Shown here: positions 39,346 to 42,253 of the stretch, in pieces
How the letters are laid out: the number at the start of each line of letters is the position of its first letter
Position numbering within the stretch: the first letter of the stretch is position 1
NCBI GenBank assembly: GCA_004359425.1
Contig: PTEU01000001.1
Span: 767,488 to 809,740 of the forward strand
DNA: 42,253 bases
From: Ideonella sp. MAG2
GTDB lineage: Bacteria; Pseudomonadota; Gammaproteobacteria; Burkholderiales; Burkholderiaceae_C
Direction of reading: 5' to 3'
Notes under the pieces: generated by a model
What the model was told of the DNA's origin: nothing
Seen by the model: the letters and a program-made list of their open reading frames with translations, nothing else
Database searches by the model: none
Made by a program: the position numbers and the translations under genes

Positions 39346-41523
39346 ATGTCTTCGAAGATTGATACCGCACTTGAATTGCGAGCAATTTGCTATGACGCAT
39401 TTAATTCTTATAAGGAGATATTTGACGGAGATTTGGTAAAAAATGCGAATGGGCTCCTTAATCTTCTCACCGCACTTGTTAGTGGCGGTGGGTTAGTCAT
39501 GAAAATAGGAGATGGTTTGGGCGCGGTTGCCTTTACAGCGAATAAAATCAAGCTATCCATTAGTATTGCAGATTTGGGGGCGGAGATAACAAAAGTCAAT
39601 AATGGAGCTGAACCGGATTATGTTAAATTCAGTGAGGCCATTCTCGGCATAGTTAGTAGTACGTCTGGATTGATTGGCTCCATTCCCGGGGTTCCACCGA
39701 ATGTAAAATTCGCCGCGAACTCTATAGCTTTGTTTGCAGATGCAGCCAAAGAGGGAGTTAAATATATACCCGGTCTATTGAGCGATCTTGAGAGAGCGCT
39801 TGAGACTGAAAAGAAAACTGGTAGTGAGTGGCTTTCTGATCCGATGGGTACTGGTGCGGAAGCTATTATGCGCGCTGGATCTGATTCAACATCAGGAACC
39901 AGGGTCGGAGGAGAGATTTTTGTAAATATATCGGATAAAAACAAAGCAGTCCCCTCCATAACAACGCCACTGGACTCACCTAATAGGGATAGTTCAAAGT
40001 TCATTCAGGACGATGGTGTAAATGATCATTATGTCATTGTTAAAGTTGGAGGAACAATTTGGGACGCTTACAATATACAAAAAAACTCTCCGTCCGGGAT
40101 ATCAGACTGGAATGAATTCAAAAAGGCTGTCGCGATTAGTAATCCGGAGATTGCTGACCTAAATGTGATCGCTGCCGGGCAAAAAATCATGATGCCTGAA
40201 ATTACTGCGGATGGTGCAAATGTGTACCATTTCGCTAGTGGTTGCACAGTGAATTTTAACTCCGTCACAATGGAATACTACATGATTGTTCCCAATGATG
40301 CGGGGGGGAGGACTATTTATTCTAAAGTGGCGCAGGAGTCAGGGTATTTAATCAGAGAAGTCGGCACGAACTCGGATGGAGAAATAGTTGCTGAATTTGC
40401 TGGATGGCAAGAAAGCAGTCTAGCCGAAATTACCCCAATTGGCATGTTAACCCATGATTTGGATGGAAATACGGAAGCGACTTATTTCCGGAACTCATCG
40501 ACTGATAACTATAAGTGGGAAATTAGCGTCCGAGATGAAGGTGGTCTGCTACTCAATCAACAGCAATTGGTAGTCTTTGACGACGGAAGTCAATTTATAC
40601 ATGTAAGATATCCGAATGGTAGTGAGGACTTTGAAGCTTTTGATACAAGCAAAATTCTCTATCGTCGCTCTGTAAGTACTCCCCAACCCGACGGCAGTAT
40701 TCTCACTATAGAGTACGACGGTAAAAACGTTTTGCAGTTTACTGCCCGCAAGATTTTTGCGGATGGCGGTGCCTACTCTTCGGTGATGTCAGTCAGCGGT
40801 GAAGTCCACCAAACCACCTTTGAAAAAACCTACACAGACGAAGAAACTGGTCAGCAACTCAAGCTGGTGAATACCAGCTATATGAAGGACGGCAAGAGTG
40901 ACGGCAAGAGCACCAGTTATCTGACTGATGCCGTGACCGGTGAGTTGGTTCAAACGGTATATCAGTACCAGCACGACGCCAATACGCTCGCCTCGCTCAA
41001 GTACGATGCCGCCACAGGCGAGCAGACCCTGCGGTATACCAATATTCAGACGGGTGCAGACGTTACCCAAGCGGTGTGGCAAGACGCCATCGCCACCAAT
41101 GGGTTTGGTGTGATGGGCAGTGTCAATGGTCTGCTCGGAGCCATTCGTTCCAAGGACAAGCTGGGGGCGGCTTCTGCCACTTTGAGCTTGGCGATTGGTG
41201 TGATGGTGGACCTGCGTCTGCAGGCGGGCCCGACCGGCATTGTGAAGGGGCCTTCTGAGCTTGAGAAGAACCTTGGCGCTGTTGGCGACGCTCTGGGAAT
41301 TTTCACAAGTCTAAGAACGCTCACGTCTAGCAATGCCCGTTGGGATGCCAAGCTCAATGCCGGAGTGAGCCTGCTCAGGAACTCCAATGGCTTGGTGGAA
41401 CACTTCAACAATGGCGTAGGCTTTTTGTCGCCGGACCTGAGCAAAGCCCTTGGGGTGATCGGCTCCATCATCGCTATCTACCAAGTCAAGGACGTTGGGG
41501 CGATGATTGACAACGACCAGTGA
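39346..41523 (+). CDS. 725-residue protein with LysM-like segment (possible secretion substrate)
   Basis: No family is recognised for the whole. There is no signal peptide. The first 150 residues are amphipathic and Gly/Ser-rich (LLTALVSGGGLVMKIGDGLGAVAF). Residues about 225-290 resemble a LysM module (YVIVKVGGTIWDAYNI ... NPEIADLNVIAAGQKIMMPEI). A beta-rich, acidic region with FDDGSQFIHVRYPNGSEDFEAFD and the turn-rich LTIEYDGKNVLQF follows. The last 160 residues are hydrophobic and glycine-rich (GVMGSVNGLLGAIRSKDKLG, FLSPDLSKALGVIGSIIAIYQ). GC is low up to about 40.75 kb and higher after. AGGAG sits 7 bases before the ATG. No GGxGxD calcium repeats are seen, so a type I substrate role is a guess from location. 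Confidence 0.6.
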   Translation: MSSKIDTALELRAICYDAFNSYKEIFDGDLVKNANGLLNLLTALVSGGGLVMKIGDGLGAVAFTANKIKLSISIADLGAEITKVNNGAEPDYVKFSEAILGIVSSTSGLIGSIPGVPPNVKFAANSIALFADAAKEGVKYIPGLLSDLERALETEKKTGSEWLSDPMGTGAEAIMRAGSDSTSGTRVGGEIFVNISDKNKAVPSITTPLDSPNRDSSKFIQDDGVNDHYVIVKVGGTIWDAYNIQKNSPSGISDWNEFKKAVAISNPEIADLNVIAAGQKIMMPEITADGANVYHFASGCTVNFNSVTMEYYMIVPNDAGGRTIYSKVAQESGYLIREVGTNSDGEIVAEFAGWQESSLAEITPIGMLTHDLDGNTEATYFRNSSTDNYKWEISVRDEGGLLLNQQQLVVFDDGSQFIHVRYPNGSEDFEAFDTSKILYRRSVSTPQPDGSILTIEYDGKNVLQFTARKIFADGGAYSSVMSVSGEVHQTTFEKTYTDEETGQQLKLVNTSYMKDGKSDGKSTSYLTDAVTGELVQTVYQYQHDANTLASLKYDAATGEQTLRYTNIQTGADVTQAVWQDAIATNGFGVMGSVNGLLGAIRSKDKLGAASATLSLAIGVMVDLRLQAGPTGIVKGPSELEKNLGAVGDALGIFTSLRTLTSSNARWDAKLNAGVSLLRNSNGLVEHFNNGVGFLSPDLSKALGVIGSIIAIYQVKDVGAMIDNDQ

Positions 41524-42253
41524 CCTTGTTCCTGGCCTTCGCTGCATTGGCCATGGCCAGCATGGAGGAGGACCCACCCCCAGCAGGCATGGGCCAGTTC
41601 AAGCTCAACGCCTCCAATGAGCTGATCTACGAGGTCCAAGGTGCCAACGGCGGACAGGCCATGGTGGAGCAAGCCATGGCCAGCGTGCTGAGTAAGGTTC
41701 AAGCACAAATTGAAGAGCAAAACCAAGGTATTGAGGACCCAACCCAGCGCTTAGTGCTCTTGGCTAACCGCATGCCTACGGTGCAACTTTTTGCTTGGAA
41801 GGCAGGCAAGGGCACAGATGTCCGCGGCCAAGAGTACGACCAGCACTTCTACATCTTGGAGTTTGCCAACCCTGTCAATGCTGTGGTGCGCCAACAAGCT
41901 GTTATGGCCGCTTCGGACTTGGCCGATCACTACATGGAGTCTTGCATCTTCCCTGAGGCGGTAGTGCGCCAATGGGAATATGACCACATGCTGGCAAAGT
42001 ACGGCAGCGAAGCCAACTTCAAGACGGAGGCCCAGGCCATGCGCGACTGGGCTCGCCTGAATGACCCGGTTGAGATTGAGCGCGCTCGCCTGGAGCAAGT
42101 GTTTGCGGCGGCAGACGCGGTGCTCAAGCCACTCAAAGAAACTCAACGCATTCGGGTGGAAGCCCAGGTGGGCCAAGCCAGTGATTGTGTGGTGGAGCCC
42201 CTCACACCGGCGGAGCAAGCCGCACTGGACGCTGCCCAGGCCGCATGGGACGA
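41520..42253 (+). CDS. Unknown protein, 3' partial, overlapping the LysM-like gene
   Basis: An open frame runs from a GTG at 41520 (GTGA overlap with the previous stop) to the end of the window, 244 complete codons. It begins MTLFLAFAALAMASMEEDPPPAG, a short hydrophobic stretch, then NELIYEVQGANGGQAMVEQAMASVLSKVQAQIEEQNQG. A charged region with WKAGKGTDVRGQEYDQHFYIL and QWEYDHMLAKYGSEANF follows, and then helical repeats rich in Glu and Ala (VEIERARLEQVFAAADAVLKPLKE). I do not recognise it. The next ATG (41553) would remove the hydrophobic part. The opposite-strand frames here are less coherent. The 4-base overlap suggests co-translation with the LysM-like protein. Confidence 0.65.
   Translation, partial: MTLFLAFAALAMASMEEDPPPAGMGQFKLNASNELIYEVQGANGGQAMVEQAMASVLSKVQAQIEEQNQGIEDPTQRLVLLANRMPTVQLFAWKAGKGTDVRGQEYDQHFYILEFANPVNAVVRQQAVMAASDLADHYMESCIFPEAVVRQWEYDHMLAKYGSEANFKTEAQAMRDWARLNDPVEIERARLEQVFAAADAVLKPLKETQRIRVEAQVGQASDCVVEPLTPAEQAALDAAQAAWD

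Noticed and set aside
39346..41523. RTX-type secretion substrate
   Set aside because: No GGxGxDxxx calcium repeats were found in any part, and the C-terminus is not typical of a type I signal, so only location suggests secretion.
1..42253. tRNA, rRNA or riboswitch genes
   Set aside because: I saw no cloverleaf, conserved rRNA segment or known riboswitch core in the gaps I examined; a covariance-model scan was not possible.

Overview
The window is high-GC bacterial DNA with strong, dense coding. Its families (LivK-type binding proteins, CaiB/BaiF transferases, cytochrome c', PHA-associated protein, MocR regulators) and a TTCGACAAGCTCAGGGCGAAC-type dispersed repeat suggest a betaproteobacterium of the Burkholderiales, probably Comamonadaceae. 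That assignment is inferred from gene content, not from a database match. I saw no rRNA, tRNA or CRISPR array.

Layout. 1-10.98 kb holds housekeeping and catabolic genes: the end of an Hsp20 chaperone, a flavodoxin-like protein, a broken metallo-beta-lactamase-fold lipoprotein fused tail to tail with a broken M20 amidohydrolase, a LivK-type binding protein, a broken molybdopterin oxidoreductase, a lipoprotein aminopeptidase, a PHA-system protein, an acyl-CoA-binding protein, a WS/DGAT acyltransferase, a GNAT enzyme, a broken cytochrome b561 divergent from cytochrome c', and an unknown protein. 11.07-16.95 kb holds a tightly overlapping minus-strand operon (LysE exporter, DMT exporter, Asp/Glu racemase, aminotransferase, PhzF) divergent from a MocR regulator. 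It looks like an amino-acid racemisation and efflux unit. 16.9-22.2 kb holds a Ca2+/Na+ exchanger, an 80-bp MITE-like element, an IclR regulator divergent from an HMG-CoA-lyase-type gene and a CoA transferase, and a dienelactone hydrolase.

22.27-33.98 kb is one long minus-strand locus for an MSHA/type-II-secretion-like pilus. Transcription order is sensor kinase, single-domain receiver, GAF/HD-GYP c-di-GMP phosphodiesterase, a STAS-MshEN-GspE ATPase, a GspF platform protein, four minor prepilins (one carrying tandem DNRLRE-type domains), PilM/MshI, PilN, PilO and the end of a secretin. Most neighbours overlap by 4-8 nt. 34.3-42.25 kb holds two related putative-Ig lipoproteins flanking a type I secretion ATPase, followed by an AT-richer stretch with a small membrane protein, a 725-residue protein with a LysM-like segment, and a gene running off the end.

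The most unusual property is a set of six colinear breakpoints (about 1.43, 4.38, 9.20, 22.50, 24.01 and 27.13 kb). At each, conserved coding sequence stops and resumes downstream in the same or a neighbouring gene with the middle missing, always out of frame or tail to tail. At four of the six, the palindromic class CCWWGG lies on the breakpoint. Either the strain carries several real deletions, which would disable the pilus, or the sequence was joined artificially. Only reads or close relatives can decide.
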